From REBR01 sp033721915 (GTDB lineage: Bacteria > Pseudomonadota > Gammaproteobacteria > Pseudomonadales > Oleiphilaceae), in contig JAWWAC010000063.1 in assembly GCA_033721915.1 (NCBI GenBank), positions 1 to 16,486 on the forward strand: 16,486 nt of DNA, given 5' to 3'. The translations under genes were made by a program, and so were the position numbers. Position 1 is the first letter of the stretch. Every line of letters begins with the position of its first letter. Shown here one piece after another: positions 1 to 7,200 of the stretch. The notes beneath the pieces were generated by a model, which searched no databases, had not been told where the DNA came from, and saw nothing but the letters and a program-made list of their open reading frames with translations.

Positions 1-726
1 CCCCACCACGGTCAGCCCCTGGCGATGGCCCACCAGCTGCCGCACCAGTTCGTACTGGCTGAGGTTGGTGTCCTGGTATTCATCCACCAGCAGGTAGCGG
101 ATACGGGCCTGCCACTTGGTGAGCACGTCCGGGTTCTGCCGGAAGAGCATCACCGGCAGCATGATCAGGTCGTCGAAATCCACCGCGTTGTAGGCTTTCA
201 GGTACTCCCCGTAGCGCTGGTAGACCAGCGCCAGTCGCTGTTCGCGCGCGTCCCTGGCCTGGCTGAGTGCCTGTGAGGGCAGCAGGCAGGCGTTTTTCCA
301 GTCCGAGATCTGCATCTGGGCATCTCCCGCCTCGTCGCCGCTGTCCTGGGCGTCCTGCAGCAGCAGGTCCCGCAGCAGCGCCCGGGCGTCTTCCGCGTCG
401 AAGATGGAAAAGCCCGGGTGGTAGCCCACGTGGTCGTGCTCTTCCTTGAGTATGGTCAGGCCCAGGTTGTGGAAGGTGGCCACGGTCAGCCCCCGGGAGG
501 CGGGCTTGCTGACCAGCTTGCCGACCCGCTCTTTCATCTCCCGTGAGGCCTTGTTGGTGAAGGTCACGGCCGCGATATGCCGCGCCGGTATGCCACAGTG
601 CTCGATCAGGTAGGCGATCTTGCGGGTGATCACGCTGGTCTTGCCGCTGCCGGCACCGGCCAGCACCAGTGAAGGGCCATCGATATAGCGCACGGCTTGC
701 TGTTGGCGTGGGTTGAGCTGGGACAC
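1..726 (-). CDS. rep: ATP-dependent DNA helicase Rep (5' part only)
   Basis: This is the first 242 codons of a UvrD/Rep-family superfamily 1A helicase, a 3'-5' motor that helps replication forks pass obstacles. Reading leftward from GTG at 726, the protein begins MSQLNPRQQQAVRYIDG. It carries Walker A AGAGSGKT at residues 23-30, the Ia-type motif TFTNKASREMKERV, TFHNLGLTILKEE, and the Walker B/motif II segment LLVDEYQDTN. It is cut at the left edge just after QGLTVVG. The wording around motif Ia and the TFHNLGL stretch fits E. coli Rep better than UvrD or PcrA. No in-frame ATG lies in the bases immediately upstream, and GTG gives the usual Rep N-terminus, so I chose it; the Shine-Dalgarno is weak. 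The C-terminal two thirds, including the 2B domain, lie outside the window. Divergent from tex. Confidence 0.9.
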   Translation of the reverse strand, partial: MSQLNPRQQQAVRYIDGPSLVLAGAGSGKTSVITRKIAYLIEHCGIPARHIAAVTFTNKASREMKERVGKLVSKPASRGLTVATFHNLGLTILKEEHDHVGYHPGFSIFDAEDARALLRDLLLQDAQDSGDEAGDAQMQISDWKNACLLPSQALSQARDAREQRLALVYQRYGEYLKAYNAVDFDDLIMLPVMLFRQNPDVLTKWQARIRYLLVDEYQDTNLSQYELVRQLVGHRQGLTVVG

Positions 727-761
727 GGCGCGACCTGACTGGGGTGAGGAACTGGGGGAGG

Positions 762-770
762 ATTGTACCA
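762..770 (-). promoter_or_regulatory. Extended -10 promoter candidate for rep
   Basis: On the minus strand the bases read TGGTACAAT: an extended -10 (TGn) followed by TACAAT, five of six consensus bases. No good -35 is visible, which is normal for extended -10 promoters. The predicted start near 755 gives a short leader of about 30 bases before the GTG at 726. Inference from sequence only. Confidence 0.5.
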
Positions 771-873
771 CCGGCGGCGGCGGGAAAAACCTGTGGTGTT
801 GTGGATGTAACAATCCGCTCCGGCCCCCTGTCCCCGGTAGAGGCCATGGGCGGGTGTCGACCAAAGAGGGGTA

Positions 874-902
874 TGAACGGGCCGGGCAGGACAGGCTATA
901 AT
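874..902 (+). promoter_or_regulatory. Sigma-70 promoter candidate for tex
   Basis: A perfect TATAAT lies at 897-902. Seventeen bases upstream is TGAACG (874-879), a poor -35 with three of six matches. The expected start near 909 gives a leader of about 110 bases before the tex ATG at 1019. It sits in the 727-1018 gap between divergent rep and tex; the rest of that gap holds a three-unit 10-base repeat (929-958) and no gene I can support. Confidence 0.55.
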
Positions 903-928
903 GCGCCATCGGCTGCCGGTTGTGATCC

Positions 929-958
929 GCTTTGACCTGCTTTGGCTCGTTTTGGCAG
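929..958 (+). repeat. Three tandem imperfect 10-base units in the tex leader
   Basis: The units are gctttgacct (929-938), gctttggctc (939-948) and gttttggcag (949-958). They share a G-C/T-TTTG core in exact 10-base phase, close to one helical turn, and lie just downstream of the predicted tex transcription start. They could be a protein-binding array or an mRNA element, or a chance low-complexity stretch. Confidence 0.4.
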
Positions 959-1018
959 CGCAACAGGCAGGCGCCACTTTTCAGCCCCACTTTGCAAACC
1001 CGAGGAAGTCCAGCCCCC

Positions 1019-3364
1019 ATGAGCACCCTTTACCAGCGCATCGCCCAGGAACTGAACATCCGTGAAGAGCAGGTCAAAGCCACCGTGGCCATGCTGGATG
1101 AGGGCGCCACGGTGCCCTTTATTGCCCGCTACCGCAAAGAGGTGACCGGTTCACTGGACGACATCCAGCTGCGTGCCCTTGAAGAGCGGCTGCATTACCG
1201 CCGTGATATGGAAGACCGCCGGGCCACGATCCTTGCCAGCATTGAAGAGCAGGGCAAGCTCACCGACGCCCTGGCCAAAGAGATCCGCGAGGCGGACAGC
1301 AAGAGCCGCCTGGAGGACCTGTACCTGCCCTACAAGCCCAAGCGGCGCACCAAGGGCCAGATCGCCATCGAGGCGGGGCTGGAACCACTGGCGGATGCCC
1401 TTTACGGCAACCCCGGTCTGGACCCGGAGCAGGAGGCGATGGCCTATGTGAGTGACGACAAGGGCGTGGCGGACACCAGGGCGGCCCTGGAAGGGGCCCG
1501 CTCCATACTGATGGAGCGTTTCGCCGAGCAGGCGGACCTGCTCAGTGAGCTGCGGGATTACCTCTGGAATGAGGGGGTGCTGCAGGTGCGAGTGAGCAAG
1601 GGCAAGGAAACCGAGGGGGCCAAGTTCAGCGATTATTTCGAGCACGACGAGCCCCTCAAGAAGGTGCCCTCCCACCGGGCCCTGGCCATTTTCCGGGGCC
1701 GCAACGAGGGCATACTCACCTTCAGCATCCAGGTGGGGGACCCGGAGGCGGACCGGCGCACCCCCCATCCGGCGGAGCTGAAGGTGGCCGCCCACGCCGG
1801 CATCCGGGACCAGGGGCGACCGGCGGACAAATGGCTGGCCGAGGTGTGCCGCTGGACCTGGCGGGTGAAGCTCTCCACCACTCTGGAGACGGAGCTGATG
1901 GGGCGTATCCGTGAGCGGGCCGAGAAAGAGGCCATCCAGGTCTTCGCCGACAACATCAAGGATCTGCTGCTGGCCGCCCCCGCCGGGCAGCGGGCCACAC
2001 TGGGGCTGGACCCGGGTCTGCGCACCGGTGTGAAGGTGGCGGTGGTGGATGCCACGGGCAAGTTCTGCGACCAGGGGGCCATCTACCCCCATGCCCCGAA
2101 AAACCAGTGGCAGCCCTCCATCGACCAGCTGGCCCAGTGGTGTCGCAAGCACCGGGTGGAGCTGGTGGCCATCGGCAACGGTACCGCCTCCAGGGAGACC
2201 CAGAAGCTGGTGGCGGATCTGATCAAGCAGCACCCGGAGCTGAAGCTCACCAGCGTGCTGGTGAACGAGGCCGGGGCGTCCATTTACTCCGCCTCGGAGT
2301 TCGCCTCACGGGAGCTGCCGGACCTGGATGTGACCATCCGCGGTGCCGTGTCCATTGCCCGCCGACTGCAGGACCCACTGGCGGAGCTGGTGAAGATCGA
2401 GCCCAAGTCCATCGGCGTGGGCCAGTACCAGCACGATGTCTCACAGGTGCAGCTGGCCCGCACACTGGACGCGGTGGTGGAGGACTGTGTGAACGCCGTG
2501 GGGGTGGATCTCAACACCGCCTCGGCACCCCTGCTGAGCCGTGTCTCCGGCCTCAACCCGGTCACCGCCGCCAATATCATTGCCCACCGTGACAAAAACG
2601 GCGCCTTCCGGGACCGCAAGCAGCTGCTCAAGGTGGCCCGCCTGGGGGAAAAGACCTTTGAGCAGTCCGCCGGTTTCCTGCGGGTGACCCAGGGGGACAA
2701 TCCACTGGATGCCTCATCGGTGCACCCCGAGGCTTACACGCTGGTGGAGGCCATCGCCCAGAAGGCCGGCCGCCCACTGGGCTCGCTGATCGGCGACAGC
2801 GACAGCCTGCGCCGGCTGGACCCGGCCAGCCTGGCGGACGAGCGCTTCGGCCTGCCCACGGTCCGGGATATTCTGGCGGAACTGGAGAAGCCGGGCCGTG
2901 ACCCGCGCCCGGAGTTCAAGGCGGCCCGTTTCGAGGAGGGGGTGGAAAAACTCACGGACCTCAGGCCGGGCATGACCCTGGAGGGCAGTGTCACCAATGT
3001 CACCAACTTCGGTGCCTTCGTGGATGTGGGGGTTCACCAGGACGGGCTGGTGCACATCTCCGCCCTGTCCCATCAGTTCGTCAAGGACCCCAGGGAGGTG
3101 GTCAAGGCCGGTGATGTGGTCAAGGTGAAAGTGATGTCCGTGGATATCCCCCGCAAGCGGATTGGTCTGAGTATGCGCCTGGACGATGAGCCGGACCCGG
3201 AAAATGCCGATGGCAGTCATCGCAGCGCCGGCGCCGGTCGTAAGGGTACTGGACAATCCCGAGGCGCTCGCGGCGGCCAGCCCCGCAAGGAAGCCCCGCA
3301 GCAGCCGGTGACGGCCATGGGCGGTGCTCTGGCCAGCGCCCTGGCCGGTGCCCGTAAAAAATAA
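1019..3364 (+). CDS. tex: Tex, RNA-binding transcription accessory protein
   Basis: A 781-residue cytoplasmic Tex protein (YhgF in E. coli, 773 residues), a conserved nucleic-acid-binding factor affecting transcription and, in some pathogens, toxin expression. The start ATG at 1019 follows GAGGA at 1002-1006 and gives MSTLYQRIAQELNI, the usual Tex N-terminus; reading further upstream in frame only adds 29 low-similarity residues. Domains in order: Tex-N helical region with VPFIARYRKE near residues 25-40; a YqgF/RNase H-like domain from about 324 (TLGLDPGLRTGVKVAVVD); a ComEA-like helix-hairpin-helix region at about 499-557 (LNTASAPLLSRVSGL); a C-terminal S1 domain at about 648-722 (GSVTNVTNFGAFVDVGVHQD). 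A basic, low-complexity tail follows and ends in ARKK. Only 59 bases separate it from gshA, and the hairpin in that gap lacks a T-run, so the two are probably cotranscribed. Full length and intact. Confidence 0.96.
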   Translation: MSTLYQRIAQELNIREEQVKATVAMLDEGATVPFIARYRKEVTGSLDDIQLRALEERLHYRRDMEDRRATILASIEEQGKLTDALAKEIREADSKSRLEDLYLPYKPKRRTKGQIAIEAGLEPLADALYGNPGLDPEQEAMAYVSDDKGVADTRAALEGARSILMERFAEQADLLSELRDYLWNEGVLQVRVSKGKETEGAKFSDYFEHDEPLKKVPSHRALAIFRGRNEGILTFSIQVGDPEADRRTPHPAELKVAAHAGIRDQGRPADKWLAEVCRWTWRVKLSTTLETELMGRIRERAEKEAIQVFADNIKDLLLAAPAGQRATLGLDPGLRTGVKVAVVDATGKFCDQGAIYPHAPKNQWQPSIDQLAQWCRKHRVELVAIGNGTASRETQKLVADLIKQHPELKLTSVLVNEAGASIYSASEFASRELPDLDVTIRGAVSIARRLQDPLAELVKIEPKSIGVGQYQHDVSQVQLARTLDAVVEDCVNAVGVDLNTASAPLLSRVSGLNPVTAANIIAHRDKNGAFRDRKQLLKVARLGEKTFEQSAGFLRVTQGDNPLDASSVHPEAYTLVEAIAQKAGRPLGSLIGDSDSLRRLDPASLADERFGLPTVRDILAELEKPGRDPRPEFKAARFEEGVEKLTDLRPGMTLEGSVTNVTNFGAFVDVGVHQDGLVHISALSHQFVKDPREVVKAGDVVKVKVMSVDIPRKRIGLSMRLDDEPDPENADGSHRSAGAGRKGTGQSRGARGGQPRKEAPQQPVTAMGGALASALAGARKK

Positions 3365-3423
3365 ACCGCCTCCGGTGCGCCGGCGGCCGTGGATTCAACC
3401 ACAGAACACATTGGGAGCAGGGC

Positions 3424-4965
3424 ATGGAGCAAGAGCGCCAGGCAGCGTTTGACCGGGTACTGGCACAGGGCTGGGACGGCTTTCTCAAGGGCGTTGAGAA
3501 AGAGGGCCTGCGGGTGGACCGTCAGGGCAATATTGCCCAGACCCCCCACCCCAGGGCACTGGGCTCGGCGCTGACCCATCCGGCCATTACCACGGACTAC
3601 TCCGAGGCGCTGCTGGAGCTGATCACCCCGGTGTGCAGCTCCACCAGCGAGGTGCTTCAGTCACTGACGGACATCCACAGCTTTGTGCAGATGAAACTGG
3701 GGGACGAGCTGTTCTGGCCCACCAGCATGCCCTGTCGCATTAACGGTGAAGAGAGCATCCCGCTGGCCCGCTACGGCAGCTCCAATGTGGGCCAGCTCAA
3801 GTACGTTTACCGCCAGGGGCTGGCGGTGCGTTACGGACGGGTGATGCAGAGCATCGCCGGTGTGCACTACAACTTCTCCCTGCCGGAGAGCTTCTGGCAG
3901 CGCTGGCAGGGGGAGCTGGGTGACAGCCAGCCGCTGCAGGATTTCAAGACCGCGCAGTATTTCTGGCTGATCCGCAACTTCCGCCGCCGCAGCTGGCTGC
4001 TGATGCTGCTCTTCGGCAGCTCGCCGGCCCTGGATGCCAGTTTCCTGGCCGGTCGCCAGCACAGCCTGCGGGAGGCCGGTCGGGACAGCTTCCACAGCCC
4101 CAACGCCACCTCCCTGCGCATGAGCGACATGGGCTACAACAACCAGGCCCAATCCTCGCTGGATATCTGCTTCAACCACCTCGAGACCTACACCCGCACA
4201 CTGGACAGGGCCATCCACACCCCCTGGCCCCCCTATGAGCAGATCGGCCTGTTCCGGGACGACGAGCGTATCCAGATCAACTGCAATGTGCTGCAGATCG
4301 AGAACGAGTATTACAGCGCCATGCGCCCCAAGCGCACCACCTACCCGGGTGAGAAACCCCTGCATGCCCTGCAGAAGCGCGGCGTGGAGTATGTGGAAGT
4401 GCGCTGCCTGGATCTGGACCCGTTCTCGCCGGTGGGGCTCAATGCCCAGCAGCTGGATTTTCTCGACCTCTTCCTGCTGGACTGTCTCATCAACGATGCC
4501 CCACCGATCAGCGACGAGGAGTGCGACAAGCTGGACAACGCCTTCCGGGACGTGGTGGCCTCGGGCCGTGACCCCTCACTGCGGCTGTGCGACCGGGATG
4601 ACAGGACGGTGACCCAGATGGCCCTTGAGACACTGGACCGGCTGTCGGCACTGGCCAGCCGGCTGCCCCACGACGACGACTATCAGACGGCGCTGGCGGC
4701 GCTGCGACAGCGCCTGGAAGATCCACGGCAGCTGCCCTCGGCCCGTGTGCTGAAGGCCATGAAAGAGCAGGGCGAGGGTTTTGTGGGCTGGGGGCTGGCC
4801 CAGGCCAGGGCCCACCAGGACAGCCTGCGCCAGCGGGGCCTCTCCCCGGTTCTGCAGCGCACCATGGAGCAGCAGGCGGAAGCGTCGCTGCAACAGCAGG
4901 TGGCACTGGAAGCCTCGGAAAGCGAGCCCTTCGAAGCCTTCCTCGCCCGCTACCTGGATGATTGA
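3424..4965 (+). CDS. gshA: Glutamate-cysteine ligase (gamma-glutamylcysteine synthetase)
   Basis: First enzyme of glutathione synthesis: joins L-glutamate and L-cysteine using ATP (EC 6.3.2.2). The product has 513 residues, matching the class I gammaproteobacterial enzyme (E. coli 518). Conserved stretches include GVEKEGLRVDRQGN near residues 22-35, the DYSEALLELITPV region, GEESIPLARYGSSNVG, IAGVHYNFSLPESFW, LRMSDMGYNNQAQSSL, and ENEYYSAMRPKR followed by VEYVEVRCLDLDPF. The ATG at 3424 lies six bases after GGGAG (3413-3417), which supports the start. The C-terminal 60 residues are rich in Gln, Ala and Glu and vary in the family. It follows tex and precedes a small Rmf-like gene; the glutathione synthetase gene gshB is not in the window. 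Confidence 0.96.
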   Translation: MEQERQAAFDRVLAQGWDGFLKGVEKEGLRVDRQGNIAQTPHPRALGSALTHPAITTDYSEALLELITPVCSSTSEVLQSLTDIHSFVQMKLGDELFWPTSMPCRINGEESIPLARYGSSNVGQLKYVYRQGLAVRYGRVMQSIAGVHYNFSLPESFWQRWQGELGDSQPLQDFKTAQYFWLIRNFRRRSWLLMLLFGSSPALDASFLAGRQHSLREAGRDSFHSPNATSLRMSDMGYNNQAQSSLDICFNHLETYTRTLDRAIHTPWPPYEQIGLFRDDERIQINCNVLQIENEYYSAMRPKRTTYPGEKPLHALQKRGVEYVEVRCLDLDPFSPVGLNAQQLDFLDLFLLDCLINDAPPISDEECDKLDNAFRDVVASGRDPSLRLCDRDDRTVTQMALETLDRLSALASRLPHDDDYQTALAALRQRLEDPRQLPSARVLKAMKEQGEGFVGWGLAQARAHQDSLRQRGLSPVLQRTMEQQAEASLQQQVALEASESEPFEAFLARYLDD

Positions 4966-5010
4966 GACCACGTTTTCGGCAATGATTGCGGACCGGGTTC
5001 AAGCTTTACC

Positions 5011-5042
5011 AAAGCCCTTGCCCTGAGCGCTTGTGGGGCTTT
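5011..5042 (+). terminator. Weak hairpin after gshA
   Basis: AAAGCCC (5011-5017) pairs with GGGCTTT (5036-5042) around an 18-base loop. The bases after it (CTCCG) are not a T-run, so this may slow polymerase or protect the gshA mRNA end rather than terminate. The downstream Rmf-like gene starts 58 bases later. Confidence 0.3.
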
Positions 5043-5099
5043 CTCCGTGAGTGCTAATTTCCCTCTGAAGCCATAAGGCGCCGGGAGGGAGTGGATCCG

Positions 5100-5393
5100 A
5101 TGGCAAAGAAGGGACAGAACCGCCAGACCGTGACGCTCACGCCACTCCCGTTGGCCCCGCCGCTGCCGGCCAGGACGCCTGGGGCGAAAAAGCCGGCCAG
5201 AAAACCCCTCAGCTGGGATCTCCAGTCCCTGAGCAAGGCCTATGAGCAGGGCTATCTGGCGGGCACCATGGGCATGGTGCGTGACAGCTGTCCCTACCTC
5301 GGTGCAGTGGTGGCTGCCGCCTGGGAGGGGGGCTGGGAAGATGGCCTGATTGAGCGCAGCCGGGGGGCTGTGGTGCACGGCTCAGTAGTGTAA
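5100..5393 (+). CDS. Rmf-like ribosome modulation factor with extended N-terminus
   Basis: A 97-residue protein. Residues 44-88 match the ribosome modulation factor family, which drives formation of inactive 100S ribosome dimers in stationary phase. The pattern is AYEQGYLAG at 47-55, then G58, CPY at 64-66, and AAWEGGWEDGL at 73-83; E. coli Rmf has RGYQAG, CPY and WLGGWREA in the same order. It is longer than E. coli Rmf (55 residues) because of about 43 extra N-terminal residues that are basic and proline-rich (PLPLAPPLPARTPGAKKPAR). The ATG at 5100 sits nine bases after a strong GGGAGGGA (5083-5090); the in-frame GTG at 5091 abuts that site and is too close. It follows gshA by 134 bases and may be partly cotranscribed. 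Family membership rests on the short core motif; binding to ribosomes is inferred. Confidence 0.7.
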   Translation: MAKKGQNRQTVTLTPLPLAPPLPARTPGAKKPARKPLSWDLQSLSKAYEQGYLAGTMGMVRDSCPYLGAVVAAAWEGGWEDGLIERSRGAVVHGSVV

Positions 5394-5426
5394 AAGCAGG
5401 CGCCGGATGAGTCAGTCCTGCCCGCC

Positions 5427-5480
5427 CCGGAGGGCCTCCGGAACGACACGGTGCGGCACATCGCCTGATCGTCGCTCAGG
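5427..5480. other. Two inverted repeats between the convergent Rmf-like and FliL-like genes
   Basis: CCGGAGG (5427-5433) is the inverse of CCTCCGG (5435-5441), forming a tight GC palindrome. CCTGA (5464-5468) pairs with TCAGG (5476-5480). They lie between the stops at 5393 and 5515. Neither is followed by a clear T-run on either strand, so they are possible but unproven transcript ends. The rest of this 121-base gap shows nothing else. Confidence 0.3.
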
Positions 5481-5514
5481 TCCTGGAGGGGCTCGCAAGG
5501 GCTCCGGGGTTCAC

Positions 5515-5961
5515 CTAGCGGCGCTGAAGCACAAAGGTGGTAAACAGAAGATCCTTCAGCATCGCCTCGCCGGCTTCCTGTTCCAGGCGCTGGTTAAGCC
5601 GTTCCAGCCCCTCCTGGCGCAGCTTTTCCTGCCCACTGGCGCTTTGCACCTCGTTCAGTTTCTGGCGGCTGAACAGGGTGACCAGTTCATGGCGCAGCCA
5701 GGGCAGGTGTTTCTCCACGGTCTCCTCCTGTGTGGCGTCCTCAAGGCGCAGTGTCACCTCGGCCTTGAGGAAGCTGATATGCTCCCTCTGCTCCGGCTGG
5801 ACATTCACCACAAAGGCCGGGGTCATGTCCATGTAGGAAGAGCCGTCAGCGAGGCCCGCTTCTTCTTTTTCTTCTGCGGCCTGGCTGGTTACACTAAGCG
5901 CCAAAAGCAGCAACACCAGGCTGGTCAGCCGGCCGATCTTTTGCGTGACAATGGGTTTCAT
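5515..5961 (-). CDS. FliL-like periplasmic protein with cleavable signal peptide
   Basis: A 148-residue protein related to the flagellar stator-associated protein FliL. The mature part shows YMDMTPAFVVNV at about 43-54, the HISFLKAEVTLRLED strand at 61-75, VEKHLPWLRHELVTLFSRQ at 82-100 and a C-terminal LLFTTFVLQRR, the order seen in FliL domains. Residues 1-28 look like a Sec signal peptide (basic start, LVLLLLALSV core, SQA then AEE), so cleavage after Ala28 would free it in the periplasm; classical FliL keeps an N-terminal membrane anchor. No flagellar gene is nearby. It starts 81 bases from dsbB on the other strand, so the two may share control. The Shine-Dalgarno is weak (AGGACGG, somewhat distant from the ATG). 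Function beyond the fold is unknown. Confidence 0.75.
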   Translation of the reverse strand: MKPIVTQKIGRLTSLVLLLLALSVTSQAAEEKEEAGLADGSSYMDMTPAFVVNVQPEQREHISFLKAEVTLRLEDATQEETVEKHLPWLRHELVTLFSRQKLNEVQSASGQEKLRQEGLERLNQRLEQEAGEAMLKDLLFTTFVLQRR

Positions 5962-5987
5962 GAGTGGGACCGTCCTGTAATAACTGT

Positions 5988-6009
5988 TGGCAGTAATGAC
6001 TTGCTGCCA
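5988..6009. promoter_or_regulatory. Inverted repeat in the fliL-like/dsbB divergent gap
   Basis: TGGCAG (5988-5993) and CTGCCA (6004-6009) form a perfect 6-base inverted repeat with a 10-base spacer, the geometry of a dimeric regulator site. It sits centrally in the 81-base gap between the divergent starts. A weak TTGGCA (5987-5992) with TTTAGC (6011-6016) could be a dsbB promoter that the site would overlap. No regulator can be named. Confidence 0.35.
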
Positions 6010-6042
6010 GTTTAGCGTCTTCCCGCCTCAGGGGGTAATACA

Positions 6043-6543
6043 ATGGCGATGAGCCGGTGGCTGTTTCTGTGTGTGGCACTGTTGTGCGGCCTGTTGATGG
6101 GTGTGGCGTTGTTTATGGAGCATGTCATGGGCCTGGAACCCTGTCCTCTGTGCATGCTGCAGAGGGCGGCGGTGATCGCCACGGGCCTGGCGGCACTGGT
6201 GCCGGCGCTGCTTCATCCCCGTGGCTGGGGCGTTCGGGCCTGGGGTGCTCTGGTGTCGCTGTTTTCCCTCACCGGAGTGGGCCTGGCCTGGCGCCAGCTG
6301 TGGCTGCAGAGTCTGCCGGAGGAGGAGGTGCCCCCCTGTGGCCCTGGTTACGAGTACCTGCGTGAGACCTTCCCGCTGATGGATCTGGTGCAGATGGCGG
6401 TTGAGGGCACTGGCGATTGTGCCGAGGTGCAATGGACCTTTCTGGGGCTGTCCATTCCCGGCTGGACCTGGGTGTTTTTTGCGGTCACCGCCATTGCCGG
6501 GGGCTACCTCCTGGTGCGCGGTGGCAGTGCTGCCAGAGCCTGA
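6043..6543 (+). CDS. dsbB: Disulfide bond formation protein DsbB
   Basis: A 166-residue inner-membrane protein that reoxidises DsbA and passes electrons to quinone. It has four hydrophobic segments (about residues 5-24, 42-58, 65-84 and 140-157). The first redox pair is CPLC (Cys34, Cys37) followed by MLQR, whose Arg41 corresponds to the quinone-contacting Arg48 of E. coli DsbB. The second periplasmic pair is Cys99 (CGPGYEYL) and Cys126 (GDCAEVQW). Length matches the family. The ATG at 6043 lies six to seven bases after GGGGGT; an alternative ATG at 6049 would lose two residues. It is followed by rsd 90 bases on, a pairing I also recall in Pseudomonas (dsbH-algQ). No DsbA gene is in the window. 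Confidence 0.95.
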   Translation: MAMSRWLFLCVALLCGLLMGVALFMEHVMGLEPCPLCMLQRAAVIATGLAALVPALLHPRGWGVRAWGALVSLFSLTGVGLAWRQLWLQSLPEEEVPPCGPGYEYLRETFPLMDLVQMAVEGTGDCAEVQWTFLGLSIPGWTWVFFAVTAIAGGYLLVRGGSAARA

Positions 6544-6579
6544 TGCTTTGGCTTGCTGCCACGTCGGCTTTGGGGTAAG

Positions 6580-6607
6580 TTGATCCTTGCGAATCCGAAC
6601 CAATAAC
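6580..6607 (+). promoter_or_regulatory. Promoter candidate for rsd
   Basis: TTGATC (6580-6585, four of six) and AATAAC (6602-6607, four of six) are spaced 16 bases apart in the dsbB-rsd gap. This would give rsd its own transcript with a leader of about 20 bases. Moderate consensus only. Confidence 0.35.
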
Positions 6608-6633
6608 AAACCAATACTGCCGAAGGGGGCCGT

Positions 6634-7104
6634 ATGCTGGGTGACTGCGAAGACGCCAAACAACGCTGGGGTGGTGTCAGCGAGCTGATTGACCGCTGGC
6701 TGAAAGAGCGCCAGCAGCTGATTGTCTGCTACTGCGGCCTCAGTGGCGCCGACAGTGCCCAGCCACAGGCGCTTTTCGAGCAGCTCTCCGAGCTCTGCCA
6801 GCTGATGCTGGACTATGTCTCGGCAGGGCACTTCGAGGTTTACGAGCACCTGATTCAGGAAGCCCGTGATTTCAACGACGGTGGCCTGGAGATGGCCAAG
6901 AAGGTCTACCCCCGCATCAGCAAGACCACCCAGGAAATGCTGGCCTTCAACGACCTGCTGGACGTGAGCGAGCCCAACGAGGAGGACATGAGGGCCATGA
7001 TAGGCCGTGTCTCTTACCTGGGGGAATTGATGGAAGAGCGGTTCGAGCTGGAAGATCTGCTGATCGAGACGCTGCACAACGCCCACGCCAATCAGGTGGC
7101 CTGA
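6634..7104 (+). CDS. rsd: Rsd/AlgQ, anti-sigma-70 factor
   Basis: A 156-residue Rsd/AlgQ family protein that binds region 4 of the primary sigma factor and helps shift RNA polymerase to alternative sigma factors in stationary phase; in Pseudomonas the homolog AlgQ also affects alginate production. The N-terminus (CEDAKQRWGGVSELIDRWL), the central LMLDYVSAGHFEVYEHLI and the C-terminal ERFELEDLLIETLHNAH agree closely with AlgQ in order and wording. It is all-helical with no membrane segment. The ATG at 6634 follows AAGGGGG at 6623-6629. It ends 52 bases before a strong bidirectional terminator shared with the convergent FKBP gene. The AlgP histone-like gene that I recall close to algQ in P. aeruginosa is not seen. 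Confidence 0.93.
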   Translation: MLGDCEDAKQRWGGVSELIDRWLKERQQLIVCYCGLSGADSAQPQALFEQLSELCQLMLDYVSAGHFEVYEHLIQEARDFNDGGLEMAKKVYPRISKTTQEMLAFNDLLDVSEPNEEDMRAMIGRVSYLGELMEERFELEDLLIETLHNAHANQVA

Positions 7105-7155
7105 GAGCCTTCCCGGTTACCCGGGCCGCAAAGCGGGCAAAAGCGCAAAACGGAC

Positions 7156-7190
7156 AAAAAAAAGACCGGCCATTGGCCGGTCTTTTACGT
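7156..7190. terminator. Bidirectional intrinsic terminator between rsd and the FKBP gene
   Basis: A 12-base perfect stem: AAAAGACCGGCC (7160-7171) pairs with GGCCGGTCTTTT (7175-7186) around a 3-base loop. Eight A residues at 7156-7163 give a long U-run on the minus transcript (the FKBP gene), and TTTT at 7183-7186 serves rsd on the plus strand. Confidence 0.93.
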
Positions 7191-7200
7191 TCAGTCGGGC

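Noticed and set aside
932..1018. 29-residue N-terminal extension of Tex
   Set aside because: Lies in the leader, includes the 10-base repeats, and the ATG at 1019 has a Shine-Dalgarno and gives the family N-terminus.
1151..2233. Open frame of 360 codons opposite tex
   Set aside because: Antisense shadow of tex codons; no motif and no ribosome site.
3366..3387. GC hairpin between tex and gshA as a terminator
   Set aside because: The stem has a mismatch and no T-run follows; gshA has its own ribosome site 37 bases later, so cotranscription is more likely.
5407..6015. Plus-strand frame of 202 codons across the FliL-like gene
   Set aside because: The minus-strand reading gives a signal peptide and FliL motifs; the plus-strand reading has neither and lacks a ribosome site.
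6028..7086. Long open frame (352 codons) opposite dsbB and rsd
   Set aside because: It lies antisense to two well-recognised genes, has low-complexity His/Gln-rich translation and no family resemblance. Long antisense frames are expected in GC-rich DNA.
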